A DNA stretch of 29,039 nucleotides from a bacterium UBP14_UBA6098 (GCA_002428525.1 DIWU01000017.1:4828-33866); one strand, 5' to 3'. Positions 6,769 to 15,463 are shown, numbered from the stretch's first letter. Numbers and translations: made by a program. The notes: generated by a model not told the origin, from the letters alone.

Positions 6769-7974
6769 TTAACTTTCTGGCCAATTCTCCCGATAAATTT
6801 TTAGAAGAAGTTCGGCCTCAGAAGCGCCCATCTTTATACCTCTGCGCGACATGACAATACGCGCGGTCGCGAGGGCCTTGTCGAATTCGTATCTGGTGTA
6901 GCCCTCGGAGGTCCCCCAAGAAAATGCGCGGATAAATTTCGGGGGAAGGCCGCTGGCGTAATGATTCACAGATACGCCAAGGCATGTGCCGGAGTTTAAA
7001 AGCGTCCCGATGCCGGTTTTCGTATGGTCGCCGAAGAAGCTTCCAACCTTGATTCGACCGGTGTCGCGTTCACCCTCGCCGAGATCGACGCGGATCTTGC
7101 TATAGTTGTTTTTAAGGTCGCTCGTTGTAGTCAAGGCTCCGAGGTTCACCCATCGGCCGATGTATGAATGGCCGACAAAGCCCTCGTGACATTTGTTAGA
7201 ATAGCCGAGGAAGATCGAGGATTCGACCTCCCCCCCGATCTTGCACATCGGCCCGAAGCTACAGCCCTCGCGCGCCCAACCCGAAAGCACCATCGTATCA
7301 GGGCCGATATAGCAGGGCCCTTGTATTACAGCCCCCGGCCGAACGACAGCTCCTCGCGCCACTACTATCGGGCCCTCGCGTGCGTCGAGAACCGCTCCGG
7401 CAAAAATCTCCGCCCCACGCTCGATGGCTATTGCATTTTCGCCATAGATGGCAGATAGTGGGTGAACTTGTCCATCGATAGCTCGGCGAAAATGCTCTTC
7501 GAAATCGGACTTTATTATCTCACCGTTTAGGTTGACAAGATCCCAAATCGCATCGACTCTCATGAGAGTGAGATTATGGGTTGGCCAATTCGGCGGATCC
7601 TCGAACCACGATTTCTGGAATGGCTCTTCCGCGGCGACTCCGACAACCGCACCGTCGGAGATAAAAACCGCCGGCGAATCCAACCCCATGGCTATCCGCG
7701 CGAATTCGAGCGTATAGACGAAATTGGCCTCTAAATAGAGGGTAAGGCCCTCGAAGGCCGAACGCCGCGTTTCGGCGTCGGAAAGCCTTTTATACGGGAC
7801 GACCGATACTTCGGAATTTGGGAAAAGCCTGCGGATTCGATCTTCAAAGGTAAAACATCCGGCTAAAAGCTCCGCTACCGGCCTTGTATCCGAGATCGGT
7901 CGGAAATCCTTCGAGCAATGATCGAGTATAGCGACTCTGAGCACAGGCTTAAAGCCTATCGATTTCGGTTTCAT
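6769..7974 (-). CDS. Alternative GlmU-type sugar nucleotidyl/acetyltransferase
   Basis: 401 residues. The N-terminal domain (about 10-180) opens with a divergent nucleotidyltransferase-like segment containing the FRPISDTRPVAEL pattern. The C-terminal part (about 185-355) is a left-handed beta-helix of hexapeptide repeats (for example GAEIFAGAVLDAR, GAVVRPGAVIQGPCYIG). This two-part layout matches the Bacteroidetes-type alternative GlmU family, proposed to make UDP-N-acetylglucosamine for peptidoglycan and lipopolysaccharide. The classical GlmU motif LxxGxGTRM is absent. The ATG at 7974 overlaps korC by 26 bases; a GTG at 7944, just after the korC stop, is a possible alternative start that would lose only ten residues. 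It is the last gene of the arcC-to-korC series. Exact substrates are inferred from family. Confidence 0.8.
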   Translation of the reverse strand: MKPKSIGFKPVLRVAILDHCSKDFRPISDTRPVAELLAGCFTFEDRIRRLFPNSEVSVVPYKRLSDAETRRSAFEGLTLYLEANFVYTLEFARIAMGLDSPAVFISDGAVVGVAAEEPFQKSWFEDPPNWPTHNLTLMRVDAIWDLVNLNGEIIKSDFEEHFRRAIDGQVHPLSAIYGENAIAIERGAEIFAGAVLDAREGPIVVARGAVVRPGAVIQGPCYIGPDTMVLSGWAREGCSFGPMCKIGGEVESSIFLGYSNKCHEGFVGHSYIGRWVNLGALTTTSDLKNNYSKIRVDLGEGERDTGRIKVGSFFGDHTKTGIGTLLNSGTCLGVSVNHYASGLPPKFIRAFSWGTSEGYTRYEFDKALATARIVMSRRGIKMGASEAELLLKIYRENWPES

Positions 7975-8587
7975 AGGATTCTTCGACTTTGATATCGAAT
8001 CTTCCTCCGGTTTCAGCCTCTTTGGCTAAATCGTAACCAAGCCGCAGGGCCTTGAGGTTGCTTTCCTCGAACTTTTTTGGGAATCGCTCTGCAAGGTAGT
8101 ATTCCATCGACTTTTTCGAAACAATCTTGGCATATTGCGTAATGAACCCTAAACACACAACATTAGTAGCAACAACCAAGCCAAGTTTTTCCTTGGTGGC
8201 CTCCACGAAAGGAACAGCGACATAGGGCCGCTCGGGCTTATGTTTAACATAATTTGCATCGATGATAAGTATGCCCTTGTCCTTCAAGAGCTTAGTATAT
8301 TCGTCCGAGGATTTTTGGGTAAGCGCCAAGAGCAGGTCGAGTTTGGTGGCCTCGGGAAAATAGATCTCTTCGGTCGAAACGATGACATCGCAACGGGCCA
8401 TACCGCCGCGGGCTTCGGGGCCATAGGATTGTGTATGAACGGCATTCTTGCCGTCACCGACGGAGATCGCCTCGGCTAAGATCACACCTGCGGTGATAAG
8501 ACCTTGTCCGCCTGAGCCGGAAAGCCGAATCTCATAACGATCCTCGATGAAGCCGTTGTTCTTGACAGTTCCATTAGTCTTTACCAT
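7949..8587 (-). CDS. korC: 2-oxoglutarate:ferredoxin oxidoreductase gamma subunit
   Basis: A 212-residue gamma subunit of the 2-oxoacid:ferredoxin oxidoreductase complex. The fold signature RLSGSGGQGLITAG is near residues 22-35, followed by QSYGPEARGGMARCDVIVS. The start chosen is the ATG at 8587, which has GGAGG six bases upstream and overlaps the korB stop by 14 bases. Together with KorA, KorB and KorD it forms a cytoplasmic, oxygen-sensitive complex that converts 2-oxoglutarate and CoA to succinyl-CoA, CO2 and reduced ferredoxin. Substrate choice is inferred from the adjacent sucCD; a related branched-chain 2-oxoacid is the main alternative. Confidence 0.92.
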   Translation of the reverse strand: MVKTNGTVKNNGFIEDRYEIRLSGSGGQGLITAGVILAEAISVGDGKNAVHTQSYGPEARGGMARCDVIVSTEEIYFPEATKLDLLLALTQKSSDEYTKLLKDKGILIIDANYVKHKPERPYVAVPFVEATKEKLGLVVATNVVCLGFITQYAKIVSKKSMEYYLAERFPKKFEESNLKALRLGYDLAKEAETGGRFDIKVEESYETEIDRL

Positions 8588-9425
8588 TTGTGGCCTCCTC
8601 TCGAACCTGCTTGCTGAGCTCGGCATAGGTCTTAGTATATTCTTGTCTGTCAGTATTTTCAACGAATTCACCGATAGGGTATTTGTCCACCCTTTCCTCG
8701 GGCGACAGCTTTTCCCAAGCCTTGAGCATAACAGCCTGCTCCTTCTGGCGATACAGCATCTTAACCGCTGTCTTATAATCGTTCAGTCTTCCATAAAGAA
8801 CCGGGCATTGGCTAATCACCTCGACCATGGAGAACCCCTTATGTTCGAGGGATTTCTTTATATATTTCGAGGTCTGGACGATATGATATGTCGTTCCTCG
8901 AGCGACATATGTCGCGCCGGCCGAAGAGGCGAGGTTGACCGCGTCGAACGGCGGATCGATGCTTCCGTAGGGCGCTGTGTGGGCATAGCTGTTCAGCGGG
9001 GTGGTTGGCGAAACCTGCCCGCCGGTCATACCGTAAATATAGTTATTAATAAGGATCATCGAAATATCGATATTTCGACGGCAGGCATGGATAAAATGGT
9101 TTCCGCCGATCGCCAAGGCGTCGCCGTCGCCGGAAACGACAATGACTTTCATGTCGGGGCGAACCATCTTGATACCGGTCGCGAAGGGAAGCGCTCTGCC
9201 GTGGGTCGTATGCAATGTATTGAAATCGACATAGATCGGCATGCGCGAAGAGCAACCGATGCCGCTGATAAGCGCTATATTGTTCTTGTTGATCCCAAGC
9301 TCGTGAATCGCTCGAATGATCGCGCTCATCACGGTTCCGATTCCGCATCCGGGGCACCAAACGGTCGGAAATTTCTTTTGTATTCTGAGATAATCGTGTT
9401 GCGGGCTTAAAGCTTCGAGTTCCAT
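8574..9425 (-). CDS. korB: 2-oxoglutarate:ferredoxin oxidoreductase beta subunit (TPP-binding)
   Basis: A 283-residue beta subunit carrying thiamine diphosphate and an iron-sulfur cluster. Conserved cysteines of this family are C24 and C27 (WCPGCGIG), C58 (GIGCSS) and C207 (SQCPVLYGR). The TPP/magnesium motif starts SGDGDALAIGG (about 98-108) and ends with NNYIYGMTGGQ (127-137). The ATG at 9425 lies 10 bases after the korA stop with TGGAGA as ribosome site. It overlaps korC by 14 bases, so subunits are probably made in fixed ratio. Confidence 0.95.
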   Translation of the reverse strand: MELEALSPQHDYLRIQKKFPTVWCPGCGIGTVMSAIIRAIHELGINKNNIALISGIGCSSRMPIYVDFNTLHTTHGRALPFATGIKMVRPDMKVIVVSGDGDALAIGGNHFIHACRRNIDISMILINNYIYGMTGGQVSPTTPLNSYAHTAPYGSIDPPFDAVNLASSAGATYVARGTTYHIVQTSKYIKKSLEHKGFSMVEVISQCPVLYGRLNDYKTAVKMLYRQKEQAVMLKAWEKLSPEERVDKYPIGEFVENTDRQEYTKTYAELSKQVREEATNGKD

Positions 9426-9435
9426 TATTTCTCCA

Positions 9436-10596
9436 TTATTTTGTGGCGCGAAGTTCCAACAATTTTTCGTATATCTCGTCCGGTTCGATGACGAGGCCGT
9501 CATAACGGAATGCACCGGCGACTTTGCACTGGCCCATAGCGTAACGATCGACCTCGCGGATCATCTGACCCATATTCATCTCGGCGACGAGAATGCCCTT
9601 AACCGACGAGGCAATCTGATAGACCTTACGCCCCGGGAACGGCCAGATGGTTTTCAACTTCAGAAGCCCCGCTTTAACACCATGGGCGCGCGCCTTTCGG
9701 ACAGCGCTCATCGCGGCTCGAGCGGATGTTCCGTAGGAGATAACCGCATAAGTAGCATCTTCCATATATTCCTCTTCATAGAGGATAACCTCTTTGCGAT
9801 GCGTATGAATCTTGCGGCGAAGTTTTGTCAACATCTGCTCGACCTCGCCGGGGACAGAGGTCGGGAATCCGAATTCGTCGTGTGTGAGGCCGGTGACATT
9901 GTATCGATAGCCTTCGCCGAAAGCGACGAACTCGCTGACTTTGCTCGGTGTGTTGCTATAGGGTTTGTAGAACTCGGGCGGAACGCTCGGGTATTTGCGA
10001 TTCTCGATTTTTATATCCTCTGTGTCGGGGATTATAATCCTTTCACGCATATGGCCGAGGATCTCGTCCAAAAGGAGAATAACCGGAGTGTTGAGCATCT
10101 CGGAGCAGTTGAACGCGTGGATGGTAAGGTCGAAAACCTCTTGAACACTCGAAGGTGTTATGACTATAGGAGTATAATCGCCGTGAGTTCCCCATCTGGC
10201 TTGCATGACATCGGACTGCGAAACCTTGGTTGGAAGGCCGGTGCTCGGCCCGCCGCGCATGACATTCGTGATAACAATCGGAACCTCTGCAATATAGGCA
10301 AATCCGAGGTTCTCCTGCATCAGGCTGAACCCGGGGCCCGAGGTCGCTGTCATAGCCTTCGCTCCGGCGAGCGAAGCCCCGATGATTGCGGCTATTGAAG
10401 CTATCTCGTCTTCCATCTGAATAAAGGCACCGCCGACAAGCGGCAGTTTTTCCGCACAGCCCTCAGCGATCTCGGTGGAAGGTGTTATTGGATATCCGGC
10501 AAAGAAGCTACATCCGGCCGCGATTGCGGCCTCGACCACAGCCTCGTTACCCTGTAAAAATTGCGCTGTTCCTTTTATTTCAGGTTTCTTAGCCAT
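9436..10596 (-). CDS. korA: 2-oxoglutarate:ferredoxin oxidoreductase alpha subunit
   Basis: A 386-residue alpha subunit. Residues 1-200 form the pyrimidine-binding domain, with FLQGNEAVVEAAIAAGC, the signature FAGYPITPSTEIAE and TATSGPGFSLMQE. The C-terminal transketolase-like domain contains VISYGTSARAAMSAV and LKLKTIWPFPG. The start ATG at 10596 overlaps the korD stop by eight bases, with GAGG upstream. Gene order D-A-B-C is that of known four-subunit 2-oxoglutarate oxidoreductases such as those of epsilonproteobacteria and many anaerobes. Confidence 0.95.
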   Translation of the reverse strand: MAKKPEIKGTAQFLQGNEAVVEAAIAAGCSFFAGYPITPSTEIAEGCAEKLPLVGGAFIQMEDEIASIAAIIGASLAGAKAMTATSGPGFSLMQENLGFAYIAEVPIVITNVMRGGPSTGLPTKVSQSDVMQARWGTHGDYTPIVITPSSVQEVFDLTIHAFNCSEMLNTPVILLLDEILGHMRERIIIPDTEDIKIENRKYPSVPPEFYKPYSNTPSKVSEFVAFGEGYRYNVTGLTHDEFGFPTSVPGEVEQMLTKLRRKIHTHRKEVILYEEEYMEDATYAVISYGTSARAAMSAVRKARAHGVKAGLLKLKTIWPFPGRKVYQIASSVKGILVAEMNMGQMIREVDRYAMGQCKVAGAFRYDGLVIEPDEIYEKLLELRATK

Positions 10597-11017
10597 TATT
10601 GGCCTCGTCTTTCGTGTTTTTCTGTGCGACGGCGTTTTCTGTTTCGATTGTGCAGGCGGACTCGACACCTATCTCGCAAAGAAGGCGCCTCGCCCTCTCG
10701 GCCTCCTCCTCCGCCGACCTGTTTCCGAGCAGTTCGGGGCCCTTGATAATTGCCATATCCGGGCACCTAAGCCAACACATACCGCAAAGGGTGCATTTAT
10801 CTTGATCGACGAGCAACGGAAGACCGTCCTCGCGCTCGGTGAGAGCCCCTGTGGGGCAGAATTCCACACAAATACCGCATCGCTTGCACCACATCTCGAA
10901 AACGATAAGCTTGCCCTCCGGCCTGACGCTTTCGCCCCAAGTGGTTGGAGCGGCAGAGGTCAAGCCCGACCTAATTCGCCCCTCGATTGGAACCGTGTGT
11001 TTCTTCTGTTTAGCCAT
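10589..11017 (-). CDS. korD: 2-oxoglutarate:ferredoxin oxidoreductase delta subunit (2x[4Fe-4S])
   Basis: A 142-residue ferredoxin-like subunit that relays electrons from KorB to free ferredoxin. Two clusters are seen: C44-x2-C47-x2-C50-x3-C54P and C75-x2-C78-x2-C81-x3-C85P. The tail (about 95-142) is charged, with a run of Glu/Arg. The ATG at 11017 begins two bases after the sucD stop; its ribosome site GGAGG lies within the last codons of sucD. This tight linkage to sucCD supports 2-oxoglutarate as substrate and succinyl-CoA as product. Confidence 0.94.
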   Translation of the reverse strand: MAKQKKHTVPIEGRIRSGLTSAAPTTWGESVRPEGKLIVFEMWCKRCGICVEFCPTGALTEREDGLPLLVDQDKCTLCGMCWLRCPDMAIIKGPELLGNRSAEEEAERARRLLCEIGVESACTIETENAVAQKNTKDEANNG

Positions 11018-11019
11018 CG

Positions 11020-11904
11020 CTATTTTCCTCCATGATTATTTAATACTCGAGCGACGAGCCGCGGCACCTCGCTCGGAGATTTAGCAACAGGTATAGAGGC
11101 CGATTCGAAGGCCTTGATCTTTGCTTCGGCGGATTCCCCGCCGCCGAAGACAATAGCGCCGGCATGACCCATCCGCTGTTCCCTCGGCGCTGAAACGCCT
11201 GCTACGAATGCAACAACGGGCTTCGACATCGACATAATAAACTCGGCGGCACGCTGTTCGTCGTCGCCGCCGATCTCGCCGATAAGGACGACCGCCGATG
11301 TCTCTTCGTCGTCCTCGAATTTTCCAAGCACCTCGACAAACGAGGTTCCGACAATAGCATCGCCACCCAAGCCGACACATGTCGATTGGCCGAAACCCGC
11401 CTTCGATAGGCAATCCACGATCTCGTATGTCAGCGTCCCCGATCGGGACACGACGCCAATCGAGCCTTTTTTAAAGATCGCGCCGGGCATAATGCCCAGC
11501 GAGGCTTTGCCGACGGAAATTATTCCGGGGCAATTCGGCCCTAAAAGCCCGACCAGATTTGACCGATAGTAATGATAAATCCTCGAAATGTCAATAGTTG
11601 GAATTTTTTCGGTAATACAAACCACCATTCGAATTCCTCGAGAATCCGCGGCCTCGTAAAGTGCCTCAACAGCGCGATTTGCTGGAACGAAGACTACCGA
11701 TGCCTCGGCGCCGGTCATCGCGACAGCCTCGGCAACCTTGTCGAAAACCGGCACGCCGTGAACCGATGTTCCACCCTTTCCCGGCGAGACGCCGGCCACA
11801 ATCCTTGAGCCGTAATCGAGCATTCGTTCGGTATGGAATGCGCCGTCTCGACCGGTTATCCCCTGAATTAAAATGCGAGTATCGGCTTCTATAAGTATAG
11901 ACAT
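11020..11904 (-). CDS. sucD: Succinyl-CoA synthetase alpha subunit
   Basis: A 294-residue alpha subunit. It binds CoA and carries the phospho-histidine: H247 in RMGHAGAIV, equivalent to E. coli H246. The CoA-binding Rossmann region shows GITGRDG (15-21) and VSPGKGG (39-45); GPNCPGII is at 122-129. With SucC it interconverts succinyl-CoA + ADP (or GDP) + phosphate and succinate + NTP + CoA. It starts one base after the sucC stop (TGATATG) and is followed two bases later by korD. Confidence 0.97.
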   Translation of the reverse strand: MSILIEADTRILIQGITGRDGAFHTERMLDYGSRIVAGVSPGKGGTSVHGVPVFDKVAEAVAMTGAEASVVFVPANRAVEALYEAADSRGIRMVVCITEKIPTIDISRIYHYYRSNLVGLLGPNCPGIISVGKASLGIMPGAIFKKGSIGVVSRSGTLTYEIVDCLSKAGFGQSTCVGLGGDAIVGTSFVEVLGKFEDDEETSAVVLIGEIGGDDEQRAAEFIMSMSKPVVAFVAGVSAPREQRMGHAGAIVFGGGESAEAKIKAFESASIPVAKSPSEVPRLVARVLNNHGGK

Positions 11905-11905
11905 A

Positions 11906-13036
11906 TCATGCCATTAGAAAACTTGTTGCGGTTTCGATAAGCTCGTCCATCGTCTCGCTTGTGACAATATCGGCCGAAGAAAGGATTTTCAACGCGGACT
12001 CGCTGTTAGTGCCCTTCATTCTGGCGAAAATCGGAACACTCGTGTTGAGTTTTTTTTTCGCGATAATCACTCCACGGGCGATCTCGTCGCATCTTGTTAT
12101 TCCACCGAAGATATTGATAATTATAGCTTTAACATTTGCGTTTCTCAGAATAAGCTCGAACCCCACCTCGATCTTCGTCATATTACTACTCCCGCCAACA
12201 TCGAGGAAATTCGCCGGCGATGCACCTCGAGCGAGGATCGCGTCCATGGTCGCCATAGCGAGACCGGCACCGTTCACGATACACCCGATCTCGCCTTGAA
12301 GTGGAAGGAAGCTTATTCCCAGCTCCTTCGCGCGAGCCAATAAGGGGTCGTCGCAACGGTCTTTTGTGAGAAAATCGAGCTGTGGATGGCGATATAGGCC
12401 GTTTTCATCGAGGATTATCTTCGCGTCGAGAGCGAGAAAATCGCCGCGTGGCGTCCGAACGAGGGGATTTATTTCGATTAGCAGGGCGTCGAGCCCAACG
12501 AAAGCTGAATACAGTTTATTTATCAGGTCTCGAAGCCCTTGGATTCCATCGGAATATGCAAGAATTTCGGCGATTTCAAGGGATTTTTGCGGGGTTATAC
12601 CCTCGATTGGATCGATAGGGATTCGATAGATCGACTCCGGTTTTTCGAGCGCGAGGGTTTCGATATCTACACCGCCATGCGGCGAAACTATTACACACGG
12701 GCATTTGCTCGATCGATCCATCGAAAGCGAGAAGAATATCTCTTCGTCGAAATCGACCGCTTTTTGAATCAGCAAGGCCTCGACCATGAAGCCTTTAATT
12801 TGCAATGAAAAAAGAGCGGCGGCGGCGCGTTCGACCTCCTCGGCGGTTTTCGCAAGACGAACTCCGCCGGCCTTTCCCCTGCCGCCGCAAAGAACCTGCG
12901 CCTTTAATACAACCGGCGATCCCAAGCGATTGTAAGCCTCGACAGCGGAGCTAACATCGAAAACAACCTCGCCCTCAGGCGAGGGCACACCGAAATCACG
13001 TAGAAGCTTGTGAGCCTGATATTCGTGAAGCTTCAT
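11906..13036 (-). CDS. sucC: Succinyl-CoA synthetase beta subunit (ATP-grasp)
   Basis: A 376-residue beta subunit; E. coli SucC has 388. The N-terminal ATP-grasp domain begins MKLHEYQAHKLLRDFGVP and contains LKAQVLCGGRGKAGGV, with metal-site segment LLIEINPLVRTP. The C-terminal flavodoxin-like domain has CIVNGAGLAMATMD and FLDVGGSS. The ATG overlaps the stop of the upstream cca gene in ATGA. Nucleotide preference (ATP or GTP) cannot be read with confidence. It makes the substrate-level phosphorylation step downstream of KorDABC. Confidence 0.97.
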   Translation of the reverse strand: MKLHEYQAHKLLRDFGVPSPEGEVVFDVSSAVEAYNRLGSPVVLKAQVLCGGRGKAGGVRLAKTAEEVERAAAALFSLQIKGFMVEALLIQKAVDFDEEIFFSLSMDRSSKCPCVIVSPHGGVDIETLALEKPESIYRIPIDPIEGITPQKSLEIAEILAYSDGIQGLRDLINKLYSAFVGLDALLIEINPLVRTPRGDFLALDAKIILDENGLYRHPQLDFLTKDRCDDPLLARAKELGISFLPLQGEIGCIVNGAGLAMATMDAILARGASPANFLDVGGSSNMTKIEVGFELILRNANVKAIIINIFGGITRCDEIARGVIIAKKKLNTSVPIFARMKGTNSESALKILSSADIVTSETMDELIETATSFLMA

Positions 13037-14409
13037 TTTGGAGGTTCGAGCTTTGCGTGGAGTCTGCGCGTTTCGGCGATGAGTTCCTCGGGCGAGTTCT
13101 TCGAGGGGTCGTCGATAACGAATTCGAGCAAACCCTCGAGAATTCGGCCGACAAGCGGCCCTTGCTCGATACCGAGTAGCGACATGATCTCGTCCCCACC
13201 GATTGCGAGGTCTTTCGCGGAAAGCGGCGGTTTTGCGGACAGAACGAAATTGATCCTCCGTTGGAACTCCTCGTCGGGGCCTTTATCGCGGTCGGTGCCT
13301 TGAGCTTCGATATCTGCGAAGCGAAGCTCGAAAAGCTCCTCCAAGAGGTCGGCCCCGACCTTGCGGACAAAACGGCGGATTCCCTTGTCAGTTTGAGCTT
13401 GAGTGAACATATGAAACCGAACCAGCGCCGCAACCCGATCCGTGAGGTCTTTCGAGAAAAGCAGGCGCGACATGATCTTACGTGTCATTCGTTCGCCTAA
13501 ATTCTGATGGCCGTAGAAAATCGCGCGGTCTCTATCTGGAAGATACTTGCGGCGCGCGGGTTTGCCGATATCGTGAAGCATTGCGGCGAGGCGAACGGGG
13601 AATTTCGGCGGTGCCGAATCGACAGTCGCGAGCAAATGCCCGAAGACGTCGCTCGCATGCCACCCGCCCTCCTGTGTGACTCCGTCGCACACTGCAAGTT
13701 CCGGAAGGAAATACTTTAAAAGCCCCCAATCCCGGCATAAGCGCAATGCCACCGAGGGTTTTGGCAAAAGCAACATCTTGCGCAACTCTTCGGCAATCCT
13801 CTCCGGTGCGATGGTCTGGATCTTCGGGGCAGTTTTTTCTATCAGCTCGAGGGTCTTTTCATCGGGGTGAAAACCGCAACGGGCGCAAATAACCGCGGCG
13901 CGCAAACACCTCAGCGGGTCCGCTTCGAGGGAATTCTTCGCCACCGCGCGCAGTATTCCGGCCTCGATATCACCCGCACCGCCGTAGGGGTCGATAAGTG
14001 CCTTTGTTCTAAGGTCGATAGCAATTGCATTGGCTGTGAAATCGCGCTGGCCGAGGTCGTCCTCGATTGTCATCGAGGGGTCGAGGGCCTCCTCGGAGTG
14101 CCTCGCGGTCGGTCTAAAATCGCGATAGGCGGGAATCGAGACATCGATTGCGCCACTTCTTCCGCGCGGAAACCATTTGATGACAGTAAAACTCTTTCCT
14201 ACAGGTTCCGCCTTGCCGAAGCGCCTCAAAATCGAGGTCAGCTCTGAAACCGACAGCGAAGTGACGAGTATATCGAGTTCGCGGTATTTTAGGCCGATGA
14301 ATGCATCGCGAACCGCGCCCCCGACGAGGTAGATTCCGGCCCTCTCGGGCAGATTTCGAATCAGCTCCGGCGGGAGATCGTCATCGATATTTATATTGAT
14401 TTGTTTCAT
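13033..14409 (-). CDS. cca: CCA-adding enzyme / poly(A) polymerase family nucleotidyltransferase with HD domain
   Basis: A 458-residue class II nucleotidyltransferase that repairs or adds tRNA 3' CCA, or adds poly(A). G30-G-A-V-R-D35 marks the nucleotidyltransferase fold. The metal-binding pair that is normally D-x-D reads E44-L-D46. RDFTANAIAID, DPLRCLRAA and EELRKMLLL follow as the neck and body motifs. A C-terminal HD domain shows MLHDIGKP and RFHMFTQ. Because tRNA-Gly here lacks an encoded CCA, the cell needs this activity. It sits between arcC and sucC, overlapping sucC by four bases, a context with no obvious functional link. CCA versus poly(A) specificity cannot be settled from sequence by eye. 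Confidence 0.88.
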   Translation of the reverse strand: MKQININIDDDLPPELIRNLPERAGIYLVGGAVRDAFIGLKYRELDILVTSLSVSELTSILRRFGKAEPVGKSFTVIKWFPRGRSGAIDVSIPAYRDFRPTARHSEEALDPSMTIEDDLGQRDFTANAIAIDLRTKALIDPYGGAGDIEAGILRAVAKNSLEADPLRCLRAAVICARCGFHPDEKTLELIEKTAPKIQTIAPERIAEELRKMLLLPKPSVALRLCRDWGLLKYFLPELAVCDGVTQEGGWHASDVFGHLLATVDSAPPKFPVRLAAMLHDIGKPARRKYLPDRDRAIFYGHQNLGERMTRKIMSRLLFSKDLTDRVAALVRFHMFTQAQTDKGIRRFVRKVGADLLEELFELRFADIEAQGTDRDKGPDEEFQRRINFVLSAKPPLSAKDLAIGGDEIMSLLGIEQGPLVGRILEGLLEFVIDDPSKNSPEELIAETRRLHAKLEPPK

Positions 14410-14434
14410 GAATAAAGGCCTAAAAGGCCGGAGA

Positions 14435-15385
14435 TCACGCGATTATTCGAGTGCCGGCGTCGTTTTCGAGGGCCTCTTTGACCTTATCGATACTCGTAAT
14501 AATCACCTCTTTGCCGCCGTTCTCGATGAAATAGATCGCGCTTTGAATCTTCGGGCCCATGCTTCCCTGAGGGAATTCGCCCTTTGCCAGAAACTCCTTC
14601 GCGGAGGAAGCGCTCATTACATCCCAATCCTTCTGATAAAGCGAACCGAAATCGGTGGAAACCTTCTCGACACCGGTTAAAATGACCAGCACCTCCGCGC
14701 CGAGTTCCAGCGCGAGAAGTGCGCTCGCTCTATCTTTGTCGATTACCGCATCGACTCCGTGAAATTTTCCGGTATCGTCGCGATAGACCGGCACGCCTCC
14801 CCCGCCGACACAGACAACAATCGCGCCGGATTTCAACAGCGCCGAGATAATATCGACCTCGACGATCTGCTTCGGCCACGGCGAGGCGACAACCCTGCGC
14901 CAGCCTCTGCCGGAGTCCTCCTTGACGGTCCAACCCATCGATTTGGCGAGGGCTTTGGCTTCATCTTCGCTGTAAAACATACCGACATATTTCGTCGGGT
15001 CGGAAAAGGCCTTATCCTCTCTATCGACCTCGACCTGCGTGACAATCGCGGCAATAGGGCGCTCGACCTTGGCGTCGATGAAAAGATTTGTCAGAGTATT
15101 CGCGACCATAAAACCGATCTCGCCCTGAGTCGAGCCGCCGCACATATAAAGCGGCATCGGCGTCACCTGCTCGCGGGAAAGCTCGACGCGAAGCAAGGCG
15201 TTGCCGACTTGCGGGCCGTTGCCGTGAGTGATCGCGAGATGATAGCCGGAGCGAGCAAGCTCGACGATCGGGCCGAGGCTTGTCTTCGCTCGGGCAAACT
15301 GCTCCGCAACGGTTTCACCGGAGCCTTTCGAAAGGGCGTTGCCACCGAGAGCAACGACTATCGGTTTTAACAGGTCGATGTCCAT
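14435..15385 (-). CDS. arcC: Carbamate kinase
   Basis: A 316-residue carbamate kinase of the amino-acid kinase fold; it catalyses carbamoyl phosphate + ADP to carbamate + ATP, or the reverse. Motifs are VALGGNALSKG (11-21), ITHGNGPQVGNALLR, CGGSTQGEIG, VCVGGGGVPVYRD and DKDRASALLALELGA. The ATG at 15385 gives the family N-terminus; the open frame continues upstream through the terminator hairpin but without family similarity. Its ribosome site (GCGGGT) is weak. No arcA, argF or other carbamoyl-phosphate source lies in the window. It heads the arcC-cca-sucCD-korDABC series. Confidence 0.96.
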   Translation of the reverse strand: MDIDLLKPIVVALGGNALSKGSGETVAEQFARAKTSLGPIVELARSGYHLAITHGNGPQVGNALLRVELSREQVTPMPLYMCGGSTQGEIGFMVANTLTNLFIDAKVERPIAAIVTQVEVDREDKAFSDPTKYVGMFYSEDEAKALAKSMGWTVKEDSGRGWRRVVASPWPKQIVEVDIISALLKSGAIVVCVGGGGVPVYRDDTGKFHGVDAVIDKDRASALLALELGAEVLVILTGVEKVSTDFGSLYQKDWDVMSASSAKEFLAKGEFPQGSMGPKIQSAIYFIENGGKEVIITSIDKVKEALENDAGTRIIA

Positions 15386-15400
15386 AAGAATACCCGCTTG

Positions 15401-15439
15401 TAAAAAATATAATGCCCCGCTAATAACGCGGGGCATTAT
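15401..15439 (-). terminator. Rho-independent terminator after the COG2403-like gene
   Basis: On the minus strand a perfect 12-bp stem (15428-15439 with 15409-15420), loop of seven bases, is followed by a run of six T. It lies 13 bases after the stop of the COG2403-like gene and only 16 bases before arcC. The upstream arm also contains TATAAT (see the promoter entry). Confidence 0.88.
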
Positions 15440-15463
15440 ATCGAAGCGAATCTACAGCTCGAA
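15435..15463 (-). promoter_or_regulatory. Candidate arcC-operon promoter overlapping the terminator
   Basis: A perfect -10 TATAAT on the minus strand at 15435-15440 straddles the edge of the terminator stem. The -35 position at 17-base spacing reads TTCGAG, a poor match. A start about seven bases on would fall at the end of the first stem arm, so such transcripts would lack that arm and escape termination. Plausible but unproven. Confidence 0.4.

Noticed and set aside
15386..15436. Upstream extension of arcC
   Set aside because: It reads through the terminator hairpin and lacks carbamate kinase similarity; ATG at 15385 gives the family N-terminus.
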